Source: Ignavibacteria bacterium
GTDB taxonomy: Bacteria; Bacteroidota; Ignavibacteria; Ignavibacteriales; SURF-24
Direction: 5' to 3'
Assembly (NCBI GenBank): GCA_025612245.1
Contig: JAAXKQ010000019.1
Span: 1 to 64,000, forward strand
Length of the DNA: 64,000 bases
Made by a program: the position numbers and the translations under genes. This document shows positions 16,985-26,670 of the stretch, piece after piece. The notes under the pieces were generated by a model. The model searched no databases and was not told the origin of the DNA. It worked only from the letters and a program-made list of their open reading frames with translations. Each line of letters opens with the position of its first letter. Position 1 is the first letter of the stretch.

Positions 16985-18433
16985 TCATCTGTTAAACAGC
17001 AGTCCAATTCCGGCCTTAAGGATTTCTTCAACCTCGGCAGTGCTGTTTGCCTCGGCATAGATCCTTACAAGTGGTTCGGTTTCAGAGGAGCGTAAAAGGA
17101 GCCATCTTGAATTTCCCTCAAGCGTGAATTTGAGGCCGTTTACAATTCCCCTGCTGGAATAGAATTCCTTGGCATTTAGGACCGAAAATCCGGTAATTTT
17201 CTTCGGGGGACGGGAGAAAAGTCCCGGCAGTATACCGGTCCTGTCCTCATTTTCATAGCGGAAGTCAATCCTGTCGTAATAGATGCTGCCGAATTCAAGT
17301 CTTTTCTTTTCAAAATACCGGCTCAAGGTGCCGTAGCCCGATTTAGCGAGCATTTCAGCCATGATCAGGGCCGAGAGGATTCCATCCCGCTCCGGGATAT
17401 GGCCTTTATATCCAAATCCGCCGCTTTCCTCGCAACCGACCGCGATGTCGTTACAAGTCATCTCTTCGCATATATACTTAAAGCCCACCTGTACGTCAAT
17501 TACCTTGCGGTCAACTGTTTCAAAGAGTTTAATTTTATCCGTAACAGAGGAGGTTTTTACCAGGTGGCCTTTAGTTTTCCTCATATTGACGAAGTAATCG
17601 TTAAGAAGAAGGATTGTGTACTGTGCGCTCAGGTACCGCCCATCTTCAAGCAGAACCCCGCATCGGTCGGCGTCTCCGTCATTTGCAATTCCAAAGGAAA
17701 ATCCGGGGTTTTCTTTGAGGTATTTTTTTGTCTCTTCCAGATTTTTTTCAATCGGTTCGGGCAGTCTTCCCAGGAATTCCGGACTGGGAGCGGAGAAAAT
17801 TGTGCCGGCGCTGCAGCCGTTTCTTTTTAAGATTTCTTCAAGATAGGTTTTTCCGGCTCCAGCCATAGAATCCACAAGTATACGAATGCCGGCGTGCCTG
17901 ATGGCTTCAAAATCGATGTAGGCCTCGAGTTGCCGGAAGTAAGTTTCCATGATGTCTGTTTTTACGACATTATCCCGGTTTTTTTTTACCGGCTGCATTC
18001 CAAGGAGCTTTTCGACCTTCAGTGTCTCTTCGGTAAAAAACGGTCCTCCGTAGGAAGCCTTGAATTTTATGCCGTTATATTCAGGCGGGTTGTGGCTTGC
18101 CGTTATCATAACGCCGGCATCAAGATTATTTGCCTTAACGAAAAATGAAAGTGCCGGGGTAGGCACAATCCTGTCGGATAAAAACGCCGTAATTGAGTTG
18201 CCTGAAAGGACTTCGGAGAATGCCGTGGCAAACTCCTCTGAACACCTCCTGCCGTCGAAGCCGACTGCAACCCTTATGCCTTTTCCTTTATTTTCTTGTG
18301 TTTTGAAAGCATGTATTTCAGGGGAAAGATAGTTTGCAAAAGCCTGTGCAACGAGCGCAACCGACTGACAGTTAATTTCTGTATCCAGCAGGGCGCGCCA
18401 GCCGTCGGTGCCGAAAATTATTCCATTATTCAT
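16985..18433 (-). CDS. Phosphoglucomutase/phosphomannomutase
   Basis: This enzyme interconverts hexose 1- and 6-phosphates. All four alpha-D-phosphohexomutase signatures are present: the phosphoserine loop TASHNP with S113, the metal loop NDGDADRCG, the sugar loop GCEESGGFGYKGH, and the phosphate-binding loop RSSETEPLVRIYAE. The start at 18433 (MNNGIIFGTDGWRALLD) is chosen because this is the conserved N terminus; a frame extending to 18568 adds a low-complexity, proline-rich segment unlike the family. GGAGAG lies 12 nt upstream. Length, about 482 residues, is normal. Substrate preference between glucose and mannose phosphate cannot be told. It is divergent from the catabolic operon, whose phosphorylase could supply hexose 1-phosphate. 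Confidence 0.93.
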   Translation of the reverse strand: MNNGIIFGTDGWRALLDTEINCQSVALVAQAFANYLSPEIHAFKTQENKGKGIRVAVGFDGRRCSEEFATAFSEVLSGNSITAFLSDRIVPTPALSFFVKANNLDAGVMITASHNPPEYNGIKFKASYGGPFFTEETLKVEKLLGMQPVKKNRDNVVKTDIMETYFRQLEAYIDFEAIRHAGIRILVDSMAGAGKTYLEEILKRNGCSAGTIFSAPSPEFLGRLPEPIEKNLEETKKYLKENPGFSFGIANDGDADRCGVLLEDGRYLSAQYTILLLNDYFVNMRKTKGHLVKTSSVTDKIKLFETVDRKVIDVQVGFKYICEEMTCNDIAVGCEESGGFGYKGHIPERDGILSALIMAEMLAKSGYGTLSRYFEKKRLEFGSIYYDRIDFRYENEDRTGILPGLFSRPPKKITGFSVLNAKEFYSSRGIVNGLKFTLEGNSRWLLLRSSETEPLVRIYAEANSTAEVEEILKAGIGLLFNR

Positions 18434-18682
18434 GATTGTATATAGCTCTCCAATTGCTTCTCCCGGGGGGGGAGGGGATGTGAAAAGAGCATCAGAAAGT
18501 GCTCCGCACGTTGCTCTCTCAGCCCGGCGTAAGTGAAAAAATGTGCCCAAAAGGTTCCCAAAAACCAAATTCCAGGAATAAAACTTAGCTTATACTGCCT
18601 TAAGCGACAACTACATCATAGTGTAGGTTTTTTTCTATTTCTGTTTAATTATGTTAGCACACAAAAAGAACCATAACATAAA

Positions 18683-20158
18683 ATGCAGCTAATTCAAACA
18701 TTACTTCTGATTACGGTTTTTGTGTCGATGTCGCTTCTGATGTTCATGCGCAAAATGCCGGCATTGATTACTCTTCCGGTCATGGCAGTCCTTGTCGGGC
18801 TGATCGGGGGAATACTGCCTGCGGACATAATTGAATTTGTGATCGGGCAGGGTTCCTTAAAGCTGTACAATGCGTACACCATTACGATGATGGGCAGCAT
18901 GCTGAGCATTGTATTACAGAAAACAGGAGTAGCAGAGAGCATGATCAAAAAGGGAGCCGAACTCTCGGGCGACAGTCCATGGATCATTGCCGTAATGACC
19001 TTACTTTTAATTGTCTTTCTGTTTTCAATACTTGGCGGACTCGGGGCAATAATAATGGTGGCGACCATTGTGCTGCCAATAATGACATCGGTGGGAATCG
19101 GTCCTGTAACCGCTGTAGGAATATTTCTTTTCGGGCTCAGCATCGGGGGCATTATAAACGTGGGAAACTGGGCGGTTTATATCAGCGTCATGGGGCTTCA
19201 GCCGGATGAAATTAAGCGCTTTGCGCTCATAATTTTTGCAATTTCTTTGCTTGTTGCAATCATATACATCACGGTACAGCTTTACAGGGACGGGCAGAAC
19301 ATTAATCTGAGGAAAATATCACTCGTAAGCCTGATGCTGGGGATTATATTTTCAGGGGCGTTTACTCTTTACAATTACTTCCTGGCGCCTTCGGCAAGGA
19401 ATCTTGTCAATCAGTTTTTCATCGGAACCGGTTTTGTCCTCAAATGGGCCATAGCTCTCATTATCGGCCTTTTGTTTACAGCAGTAACTATAAGGCTCAT
19501 CCTGAGGAAAAATGAGCATGAGTCGGATGTCCACTGGACGGCGTACTTTTCACCCGTAATTCCGCTTTTTTTAATACTGCTTTTTAACCTGAACTTCATT
19601 GCCTCTTTTATAGTAGGCATCATTTATGCCTTTATGGCCACATACAAAAAAGGAAGGCTGAACCTCCTGGTGAAGTGCATTTTCGAGGGCGGGGCAGTTG
19701 TTATGCCTGCTGTGATACTGATGTTTGGCATCGGAATGCTGCTTATTGCCATCATGGGGCCAGGAGTGGAATTAAAGCAATATCCCGGCGGCTGGCCGGT
19801 CCTTAATCTCTTAAAGCCTCTTCTTTTGAACATAGTTCCCCATAGCAGCCTGTCATATGTAGCCATATTCAGCCTTTGTGCTCCTTTGGCCTTATACCGT
19901 GGTCCCCTTAATGTATGGGGCATGGGCTATGGCCTGGCCGCCGTATTTCTTGCAAGCGGGCTCAACCCGGGTGCAATAATGGGGCTGTTACTTTCAGTAG
20001 GCCAGATCCAGGGGATCAGCGATCCCACGAACACGCACAACGTGTGGCTGGCAAATGAGATGCAGACGGATGTACAGAAGCTGTTAAAAAATACAATTCC
20101 ATACACCTGGGCAATAGCAGTTCTGGGGCTGGTTTGTGCCTCGTTAATTTATCTATAA
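18683..20158 (+). CDS. Multi-span permease, anion/organic-acid transporter type
   Basis: This 491-residue membrane protein has about 11-12 hydrophobic helices and no signal peptide. Two re-entrant-loop-like segments, GGIINVGNWAVYISVMGL (about 153-170) and GISDPTNTHNVWLANEM (about 450-466), resemble the Ser/Thr/Asn-rich half-helix motifs of ion-transporter-superfamily carriers such as the citrate and gluconate families. The exact family is not certain. It is the first gene of the operon and 32 bp before the HyuA-like gene, so its substrate is probably a carboxylate or amide that the following enzymes process. The 249-bp divergent region upstream should contain its promoter, though no convincing box was found. 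Confidence 0.75.
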   Translation: MQLIQTLLLITVFVSMSLLMFMRKMPALITLPVMAVLVGLIGGILPADIIEFVIGQGSLKLYNAYTITMMGSMLSIVLQKTGVAESMIKKGAELSGDSPWIIAVMTLLLIVFLFSILGGLGAIIMVATIVLPIMTSVGIGPVTAVGIFLFGLSIGGIINVGNWAVYISVMGLQPDEIKRFALIIFAISLLVAIIYITVQLYRDGQNINLRKISLVSLMLGIIFSGAFTLYNYFLAPSARNLVNQFFIGTGFVLKWAIALIIGLLFTAVTIRLILRKNEHESDVHWTAYFSPVIPLFLILLFNLNFIASFIVGIIYAFMATYKKGRLNLLVKCIFEGGAVVMPAVILMFGIGMLLIAIMGPGVELKQYPGGWPVLNLLKPLLLNIVPHSSLSYVAIFSLCAPLALYRGPLNVWGMGYGLAAVFLASGLNPGAIMGLLLSVGQIQGISDPTNTHNVWLANEMQTDVQKLLKNTIPYTWAIAVLGLVCASLIYL

Positions 20159-20190
20159 CCAAGGCTTGAATATCTGGGACCTGAAGTAAA

Positions 20191-22347
20191 ATGACTCGTA
20201 AAATAAAGATTGGAATAGACGTTGGCGGTACATTTACACACGCCGTTGCTGTAGAAATTACCGATTACTCGATTGCAGGAAAAGCCTGTGTGCCCACGAC
20301 GCACTCTGCCAAAGAAGGCGTTGCAAGGGGAGTAATTGAATCTCTTAAGAACCTGATAGAAAGTGCACACATAGATCCTGAAGAAATCATACTGATTGCA
20401 CATTCAACCACGCAGGCTACAAATGCACTCCTTGAAGGGGACGTTGCAGCCGTGGGGATAATAGGAATGGGCAAGGGGCTGGAAGGACTGAGGGCAAAAA
20501 GGGAGACCAGGCTGGATCACATTGAGCTCGCTTCAGGCAAATTTCTCAGGACCAGGCACTGCTTTCTTGAGACTTCCAGGCCGCTTAATGAAAACCTGGT
20601 TCGTGAGGCAATTTCGGCACTGCTTAAAGACGGGGCGGAGGTAATTGTTGCCTCTGAAGCCTTTGGCGTGGATAACCAGGCAAACGAGGATTTTGTGGTA
20701 AATGTTGCACGGGAAATGGGCCTGCTTGCAACGGCCGCAAGCAGGATCTCAAAGCTCTACGGCTTAAAGGTGAGAACCAGGACCGCGGTGCTCAATGCCA
20801 GCATGATGCCCAAAATGCTGGAAACGGCAAACATGACCGAAGAGGCAATCAAGAAGAGCGGCATCAAGGCACCCCTTATGGTCATGCGTTCAGACGGCGG
20901 AATAATGGACATAAATGAAATGCGCAGAAGGCCCATTCTTACCATGCTCAGCGGTCCTGCTGCGGGCGTTGCCGCAGCGCTGATGTATGCAAAAATTTCG
21001 GACGGGATCTTCATTGAAGTCGGTGGAACCTCGACAGACATTTCAGTAATAAAGAACGGCAAGCCGCAGGTAAAGAGCGCACAGATTGGGGGAAACAGGC
21101 TTTACCTGAAGACACTCGACGTAAGGACGCTCGGCATTGCCGGCGGCTCAATTCCAAGGTTGCGTTCGGGAAAAATATTCGACGTTGGTCCCAGAAGCGC
21201 CCACATTGCAGGATTAGATTATGTAGCCTTCAGCTGTGATGAAGATTTCAGTGACATTGAAATTGAAAGCATCAGGCCGAAGGAAAACGACCCGGGCGAC
21301 TATCTTGCCATTGCAAGCAGGCACAACGGGCACAGGAAATACGCCCTTACGCCTACTGAAGCCTCAAATTTCCTGGGGCTTGTAGAAGAAAAAGGGCACG
21401 GGGAGGCGAACCAAAGGGCGGTCAGTGAGGCACTGGAGTCGTTTTCAAAAAAAATCAATGCTTCTTCGGAAGATGTGGCAAGGGATATACTTAAAATTTC
21501 AGCCGAGAAGATTAAGCCCGTTATAAGCCAGCTTAAGAGGGAATACAAGCTGGATGAAGAGATAATCAGTTTTATTGGCGGCGGCGGCGGAGCATCTGCC
21601 ATAGTACCTTTTACCGCCGGGTATCTACAGTACCCGCACAAGATCAGCAGCAACAGCGAGGTCATTTCGGCCATCGGGGCGGCGCTTGGAATGATCATGG
21701 ACTCCGTGGAAAGGTCCTGTATCAACCCTACGGATTCGGACATAATTTCGGTGCGCCAGGAGGCGCTCGAATCGGTAATCGGCATGGGTGCTGCTGCTGA
21801 GAGCGTGGAAATTACGGTTGAGATCGATTCAAAGAACAAGAAAATTATTGCCGTTGCAATGGGAAACAGCGAGCTGAGGACGAGGGATCTGAACATAAAG
21901 GAATTAAGCCACGATGAGCTCTTCGGCATCTGTGCCGCATCGATGAAGGCTGAGAAAGACTCTCTTACCATTGCAGGGCGCACGCCTTACCTGCTGGCCG
22001 TAATTCATAAGGTGACGAAAAAAAGCGGCTTCGGGCTCATAAAAAAAGAATACTGCAGGCTTAGGGTAATTGACAGGGAAGGCACAATAAGGCTTCAGCT
22101 GAGTGACTCTTTTGTTGAATCCGTTCCGGCAGGCGAGCTGAAAACAAAAATAACGCGTGCAATTGAAAGGTTTACGGTTTTCGGCGACGCGGGTGCGCTT
22201 ATGCCAAACATCTTCCTGTTGATATCGGGGCAGATAATAAATCTTTCGGGACTGATCAGTGAGACGCAGGTAATGACGCTGGTGGATCTTGAGCTCTCAA
22301 AGATTCCGGCAAATGATGAAGTAGTCCTGATTGCCTCTTCAAAATGA
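20191..22347 (+). CDS. Hydantoinase/oxoprolinase (HyuA-like) family protein
   Basis: The 718-residue protein begins with the ATP-binding motif [16 protein letters not shown] of the hydantoinase/oxoprolinase N-terminal domain, then [20 protein letters not shown]. The central actin-like domain has [22 protein letters not shown] and VGPRSAH, and a second glycine-rich loop is [13 protein letters not shown]. In characterised members ATP phosphorylates a cyclic amide carbonyl before ring opening, or a ketone before carboxylation. The usual SAGAxPGPACY segment is replaced by [12 protein letters not shown], so this is a divergent subgroup. No HyuB partner lies in the window. It overlaps the next gene by 4 bp (ATGA), showing translational coupling. 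Confidence 0.85.
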   Translation: MTRKIKIGIDVGGTFTHAVAVEITDYSIAGKACVPTTHSAKEGVARGVIESLKNLIESAHIDPEEIILIAHSTTQATNALLEGDVAAVGIIGMGKGLEGLRAKRETRLDHIELASGKFLRTRHCFLETSRPLNENLVREAISALLKDGAEVIVASEAFGVDNQANEDFVVNVAREMGLLATAASRISKLYGLKVRTRTAVLNASMMPKMLETANMTEEAIKKSGIKAPLMVMRSDGGIMDINEMRRRPILTMLSGPAAGVAAALMYAKISDGIFIEVGGTSTDISVIKNGKPQVKSAQIGGNRLYLKTLDVRTLGIAGGSIPRLRSGKIFDVGPRSAHIAGLDYVAFSCDEDFSDIEIESIRPKENDPGDYLAIASRHNGHRKYALTPTEASNFLGLVEEKGHGEANQRAVSEALESFSKKINASSEDVARDILKISAEKIKPVISQLKREYKLDEEIISFIGGGGGASAIVPFTAGYLQYPHKISSNSEVISAIGAALGMIMDSVERSCINPTDSDIISVRQEALESVIGMGAAAESVEITVEIDSKNKKIIAVAMGNSELRTRDLNIKELSHDELFGICAASMKAEKDSLTIAGRTPYLLAVIHKVTKKSGFGLIKKEYCRLRVIDREGTIRLQLSDSFVESVPAGELKTKITRAIERFTVFGDAGALMPNIFLLISGQIINLSGLISETQVMTLVDLELSKIPANDEVVLIASSK

Positions 22348-23216
22348 AAGAACGGGAATTTATGAACCAGATAAAAAAATATGACCTCATTGTTTACGGT
22401 GCCACAATAGCCGGTGTTATTTACGCCCTGAAATCCAGAAAACAGGGCAAGGAAGTGCTTCTTATTAACCGACTGGCGTTTTTGGGAGGAAGCATAACTG
22501 AGGCACTAAACTGCCTTCAGAAGATAAGGCAGCCCGAAGAAGAAGAGAGTATATACAGTGAGGTTATTTCTTCATTAAGAAAAGATAAATACGGATTTCT
22601 TTATTCCAGCGGCGAAAACGGGATAGTAAACCCCGAAGCAGTTAAAATGCTGCTGCTGGATTTGCTTACCCTGCAAGGAGTAGAGATGCTTTTTCACGTC
22701 AATCCTATGTCCTGCAGGGTTAAGGAAGAAGGCCTTGTGGAGCTTGAAGTTGCGGCAAAAGAAGGGATACTTAAGTTTTCAGGCTCCTCACTCCTGGATG
22801 CCTCGGAAAATTCTCTAATCAGCTCAATTTATGGCAATTGGCTTCCGTCGGAGGAAGAAAAAAAAGTAAACCTTTTTGTCACAAAGCCTTCCTCCAGGGA
22901 TTTTCTCGGCTATGAGGGGATTTCGAAATATGAAGAACTATTGGATGGCAGGTACTGGATTTCACTAAAAAATGAGGAAGCCCTGGAGACCGAAGCCATT
23001 CTGGGCGGGTTCTCAGCAATTCTTCATAATTCGGGATCCAGAATTCAGCTCATGCCTGCTGAAAAATTTATTCACTTTGCCGCAAAGGAAAGGAAAAAGC
23101 ATCCTGGGGTTGTAGCTACGGTTGAAGAGGTCTTGGGGCATAGTTTTATGGCGGATGAGGAGCTATTAAAAGCTTTTGAAGTAGAAAATTATTTATGCGG
23201 GTATTATGGAAAATAA
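22344..23216 (+). CDS. Short FAD-dependent oxidoreductase
   Basis: The N terminus [20 protein letters not shown] is the dinucleotide-binding motif of the FAD_oxidored family, in which GGT or GAT commonly replaces the second glycine. [19 protein letters not shown] continues the FAD fold. At 290 residues it is much shorter than the roughly 440 residues of its neighbour at 23901. It keeps an N-terminal Rossmann part and [15 protein letters not shown] (the FAD strand before the second half) but lacks the C-terminal FAD-closing segment. It ends inside the overlap with nanE, with no sign of a frameshifted remainder. It may act as a subunit with the full-length paralogue. The start could also be the ATG at 22362 (MNQIKKYD). 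Confidence 0.75.
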   Translation: MKEREFMNQIKKYDLIVYGATIAGVIYALKSRKQGKEVLLINRLAFLGGSITEALNCLQKIRQPEEEESIYSEVISSLRKDKYGFLYSSGENGIVNPEAVKMLLLDLLTLQGVEMLFHVNPMSCRVKEEGLVELEVAAKEGILKFSGSSLLDASENSLISSIYGNWLPSEEEKKVNLFVTKPSSRDFLGYEGISKYEELLDGRYWISLKNEEALETEAILGGFSAILHNSGSRIQLMPAEKFIHFAAKERKKHPGVVATVEEVLGHSFMADEELLKAFEVENYLCGYYGK

Positions 23217-23910
23217 GCAGAAAATATTTGAAAGGTTAAAACACGGCCTTGTCGTTTCATGTCAGGCCGAAGGGGATTCCCCATTTAATTCACCAGAAGG
23301 TGTGGCAATGTTTGCAAGGGCTGCCGTGCAGGGCGGAGCCAAAGGGATCAGGTCGGAAGGCTTTGATAAGACAAGGAGAATATTGTCTGAAGTGGATCTT
23401 CCGGTAATTGGACTGAGCAAGTCCTACTTTGAGGACGGGACAGTCAGAATTACGGGGTCAAGTGCAGAAGTGGAAAGGCTCGTTAAAATAGGGAGCCACA
23501 TCATTGCCATTGACGGCACCTTCAGAAAAAGAGAAGGCTTAAGCGGGCCGGAATTTATAAATAAAATCAGGTGTGAATTCGGATGCATCATAATGGCCGA
23601 CATATCCACATACGAAGAAGGGCTGGAGTGTGAGGCTGCGGGTGCAAGCTGTGTATCAACGACGCTTAACGGCTACACGCCGATGACCTTGAGTGATAGT
23701 TCTTTGGGACCGAACTTCAGGCTTCTTGAAGCGCTTTCGGGGAAGGTTTCCATTCCTGTTTTTGCAGAAGGAAGGATAAACACGCCCGAGGCAGCGGCAA
23801 AGATGATACAGTCCGGCGCCTGGAGCGTTGTAACGGGATCTGCAATTACCAGGCCTGCACTGATCACTAAGTGGTACACTGAAGCAATTAAGAAAGTTTT
23901 ATGCCAATGA
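23206..23910 (+). CDS. nanE: N-acylglucosamine/N-acetylmannosamine-6-phosphate 2-epimerase
   Basis: NanE converts N-acetylmannosamine 6-phosphate to N-acetylglucosamine 6-phosphate. The 234-residue TIM barrel shows the family signatures: LVVSCQAEGDSPFNSPE at the start, GGAKGIRSEG, GLSKSYF with the probable catalytic Lys K72, IMADISTYEEG, and the phosphate-binding end IPVFAEGRINTPEAAAKM with VVTGSAITRP. It overlaps the genes on both sides by about 10 bp, so it is part of the operon. No sialate lyase, ManNAc kinase, deacetylase or deaminase gene is near, so it may act on a related phosphosugar made by this operon. Confidence 0.9.
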   Translation: MENKQKIFERLKHGLVVSCQAEGDSPFNSPEGVAMFARAAVQGGAKGIRSEGFDKTRRILSEVDLPVIGLSKSYFEDGTVRITGSSAEVERLVKIGSHIIAIDGTFRKREGLSGPEFINKIRCEFGCIIMADISTYEEGLECEAAGASCVSTTLNGYTPMTLSDSSLGPNFRLLEALSGKVSIPVFAEGRINTPEAAAKMIQSGAWSVVTGSAITRPALITKWYTEAIKKVLCQ

Positions 23911-25229
23911 ACCTCCCAAAAGAAGACTACGACATAGTTGTTGCAGGCGGCGGGATTGCAGGCATAAGTGCTGCAGTTAAAGCCTCCTCTATGGGCGCCC
24001 GGGTGCTGTTAATTGAACAGTACGGCTTCTTTGGCGGCATGTCCACTGCCGGAATGGTTTCTCCCTTTATGAAGTATTCTCTCGGGGAAAGGCCGCTCGT
24101 AAGCGGCGTCTTTTTAGAACTGGAAGAAGAAATGCAAAAGATGAACGGCATGATTGACAACGGATTTTATGCCGCCTCATTCCGCATCGCTTCATTTTCA
24201 CTATTGAAGAAATCCGGCTGCCTCATACTGCCTAACTGTGAAATTTGCGGCCTTGAGCTTGATGGCCGGGAAGTTAAGTCCCTGGAAGTCCTAAGCAATG
24301 GAAAGGCATTCAGAATTACGGGGAAGATATTTATTGACACCACGGGAGACGCACAGATGATTTATCTGGCGGGGCTGCCTTTTGCAAAGGGTGATGAGGA
24401 TACGGGCAGGCTTCAGGCAATGACAATGTTTTTCAGGATGGCAAACATTAACATGCAGGAAGTAACCAGGTATGCAAAAGAGCACAAGGAGAATTTCTTT
24501 GCGTGGATGGATTATAATTTCGACTTCAAAAAGATAATTTCAGTTGCCGGGTACTTCAGCCAGGTAAAGAAGGCAATTCAGGAAGGAAGGCTTTCTTCCG
24601 AGGTCGAATATATTTTCTTTACCACTCTGCCCGAAGAAGGCGAAGCCTCCTTCAACACGACAAACATTTTATCTCTCGACGGTTCGAGTTCATTTGACCT
24701 GACAAAGGCTGAAATCAAGGGACGCCAGCAGGTCTCAGAGATCACAAGGCTCCTGAAGGAGGAAATCCCGGGCTTTGAGGAGGCATTCCTGCTTGAAACT
24801 GCATTCCAGGTTGGCGTCAGGGAAACGCGTCGGGCTGTTGGGGATTATGTATATACGGGGGATGACGTAAGGAAGGGGCGCAAGTTCAAGGACGCAATAG
24901 CAAGGGCCTGCTATGGAATTGACATTCACGGGCAGAAGGATGAAAAAAGCGTGATGGAGCACGTGTCTGAGGGGGAATACTATGAAATCCCTTTAAGGAC
25001 GCTTTTTGTCGCGGGTCCGGACAACCTTTTGTCGGCAGGCAGGTGCATATCCTCGACTCGTGAAGGGCACAGCGCATTAAGAATAATGCCCACGAGTGCT
25101 GCAACGGGTGAAGCCTCGGGTGCGGTTTCGGCGCTGGCGGTAAAAAAAGGCATAAAGCCGCGCGAGGTTCCTTACGATGACCTGAAGAAAGCAATTTCTT
25201 ACAACCTTTCTGTGGAAGAGAGTGACTAG
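23901..25229 (+). CDS. FAD-dependent oxidoreductase (FAD_oxidored family)
   Basis: This 442-residue enzyme begins YDIVVAGGGIAGISAAVKAS, a textbook Rossmann FAD motif, with the family motif YGFFGGMSTAGMVSPFM around the active-site side. FIDTTGDAQMIYLAG and the C-terminal LLSAGRCISSTREGHSALR segment, which closes over FAD, are both present, so it is complete. Family members oxidise hydroxyl or amine groups of small molecules, or bind a further redox cofactor. Its partner may be the half-length paralogue two genes upstream. It overlaps nanE by 10 bp and is 44 bp before the HAD gene. Confidence 0.88.
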   Translation: MPMNLPKEDYDIVVAGGGIAGISAAVKASSMGARVLLIEQYGFFGGMSTAGMVSPFMKYSLGERPLVSGVFLELEEEMQKMNGMIDNGFYAASFRIASFSLLKKSGCLILPNCEICGLELDGREVKSLEVLSNGKAFRITGKIFIDTTGDAQMIYLAGLPFAKGDEDTGRLQAMTMFFRMANINMQEVTRYAKEHKENFFAWMDYNFDFKKIISVAGYFSQVKKAIQEGRLSSEVEYIFFTTLPEEGEASFNTTNILSLDGSSSFDLTKAEIKGRQQVSEITRLLKEEIPGFEEAFLLETAFQVGVRETRRAVGDYVYTGDDVRKGRKFKDAIARACYGIDIHGQKDEKSVMEHVSEGEYYEIPLRTLFVAGPDNLLSAGRCISSTREGHSALRIMPTSAATGEASGAVSALAVKKGIKPREVPYDDLKKAISYNLSVEESD

Positions 25230-25273
25230 AAATAAAAGATTTGAACAAAAGAAACGCAACGGATCAAATTTAA

Positions 25274-26644
25274 ATGAGCAAAAAATTTATAAGTAGAGAC
25301 GATGCAGTTGAAATGATTGACTGCCTTGGGGACGAATTTACCGTAATCAAAAACCCGGATTACATTTTCCCAGCCTATGAAATTTGCCCCATGGCCGGGA
25401 AGGTTCATTCTGTTAAAGGAACAATTCCTGCCTTTGTCATGGATATGGATGGGACGACTACAACAACAGAGCTTCTTTGTCTGCACTCTCTGGAATATAT
25501 GATCCGCCTTTTTACGGGCAGGATGTCCGGGGATGAATGGGCGGGTCTGGACCACGCACTTGATTATCCTCATATAATCGGCAACAGCACGACAAAACAC
25601 GTTGAATACCTGGTGGAAAAGTATGGAAATTCTTTCAGGAAAGATGATATTAAGAATTCATTTATTCATGCGGCGCTCTGGACGCTGATGAACGGGCGGG
25701 ATGAAAAAAGAAAGGAAGAGGTAAGAAATAACGTAAAGATACTCAAGCTCTCACCGATGCTGCAGGACCCTGTTTTTAAGCGCATGGAAATGAACCCCAC
25801 TTCCTTTGAAATCACTCCCGAGATCCTAAAAAATTTTACTGATAATTACGGCAGTGACTTCAGCTGTCCCACCTTTGACAGCCTCGTGAGGGCAGGCATT
25901 GACGTCTATTACAAGCGCTACCACGAGATACTTGAGACCATTAAGAAAGGCGAGGGCAGACGTGTAGCCCTGGATATATTCCATGAGGCGGAAAAGCACC
26001 TGATTGAGTCTATGCCGGGAGTACTGACATTCCTTTCAATTATAAACGGATGGATTGCCGGTGAGGAGATAGTTTACTTTATGCCGCAGCTACTGAAAGA
26101 CTACAAAACAAGAACCGGTATTGAGTTTCCTTGTGACTCGGTTCATGACGTACAAGCCAGTCTTAAACAACTGGCCGGAAATTACAGGAAAAATCCGGCA
26201 AAAAAAGCACTCGTTACCTCGTCCATTTTTTATGAAGCCGACATAGTAATGAAAGAGCTCATGGCAATGCTGCAGTTTCAGGTGATGAATATTGATATGC
26301 CAAAGCTCCTTAAAGAATTTCTTTTGGAGAAGTTTTCCGACTACAACAACGTCTATGACGCATTTATAACGGCAAGCGATTCGAGCGAAATGAGGCTCAA
26401 GCCTCACAGGGACCTTTACAGCACCGCGCTTTATAAGCTCCACGTACCAAAAGAGCAGTTCAACAGGGTTGCGGGCTTTGAAGACAGCGAAAGCGGGACC
26501 ATAGCAATAAGAACGGCGGGAATCGGGCTTTGTGTTGCCCTGCCTTTTGCGCAGACGAAAAAGCACGACCTTTCGGCGGCCTGTTACGTATGCGAAGGCG
26601 GGCTTCCTGAGGTATTGCTGAGGCACAAATTATTTACCGTGTAA
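25274..26644 (+). CDS. HAD-superfamily hydrolase with a very large cap
   Basis: All four haloacid-dehalogenase motifs are visible: motif I VMDMDGTTTTTE with D57 and D59, motif II ALVTSS (about 313-317), motif III Lys K376 in RLKPHRD, and motif IV FEDSESGT with D404. About 250 residues lie between motifs I and II, far more than the usual cap, and are mainly helical. The enzyme is 456 residues long. It is probably a phosphatase or phosphomutase on a phosphosugar produced in this operon; the DxDGT motif and a SxxG motif-IV form suit a beta-phosphoglucomutase-like or phosphatase subgroup. No closer assignment is possible by eye. It is 44 bp behind the oxidoreductase and 26 bp before the GH38-like gene. 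Confidence 0.8.
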   Translation: MSKKFISRDDAVEMIDCLGDEFTVIKNPDYIFPAYEICPMAGKVHSVKGTIPAFVMDMDGTTTTTELLCLHSLEYMIRLFTGRMSGDEWAGLDHALDYPHIIGNSTTKHVEYLVEKYGNSFRKDDIKNSFIHAALWTLMNGRDEKRKEEVRNNVKILKLSPMLQDPVFKRMEMNPTSFEITPEILKNFTDNYGSDFSCPTFDSLVRAGIDVYYKRYHEILETIKKGEGRRVALDIFHEAEKHLIESMPGVLTFLSIINGWIAGEEIVYFMPQLLKDYKTRTGIEFPCDSVHDVQASLKQLAGNYRKNPAKKALVTSSIFYEADIVMKELMAMLQFQVMNIDMPKLLKEFLLEKFSDYNNVYDAFITASDSSEMRLKPHRDLYSTALYKLHVPKEQFNRVAGFEDSESGTIAIRTAGIGLCVALPFAQTKKHDLSAACYVCEGGLPEVLLRHKLFTV

Positions 26645-26670
26645 AAAAAAGAATTAAGGGTAAAAGATAG

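Noticed and set aside
16985-18568. Longer phosphohexomutase frame from 18568
   Set aside because: The extra 45 residues include a PPPPG low-complexity segment and are not part of the family; the conserved N terminus begins at 18433.
21300-21983. 227-residue open frame antisense to the HyuA-like gene
   Set aside because: It is Ser-rich, without domain features, and lies wholly within a well-supported gene.
22344-23216. Frameshift as the cause of the short FAD oxidoreductase
   Set aside because: The stop falls inside the nanE overlap and no C-terminal FAD segment appears in other frames between the two genes.
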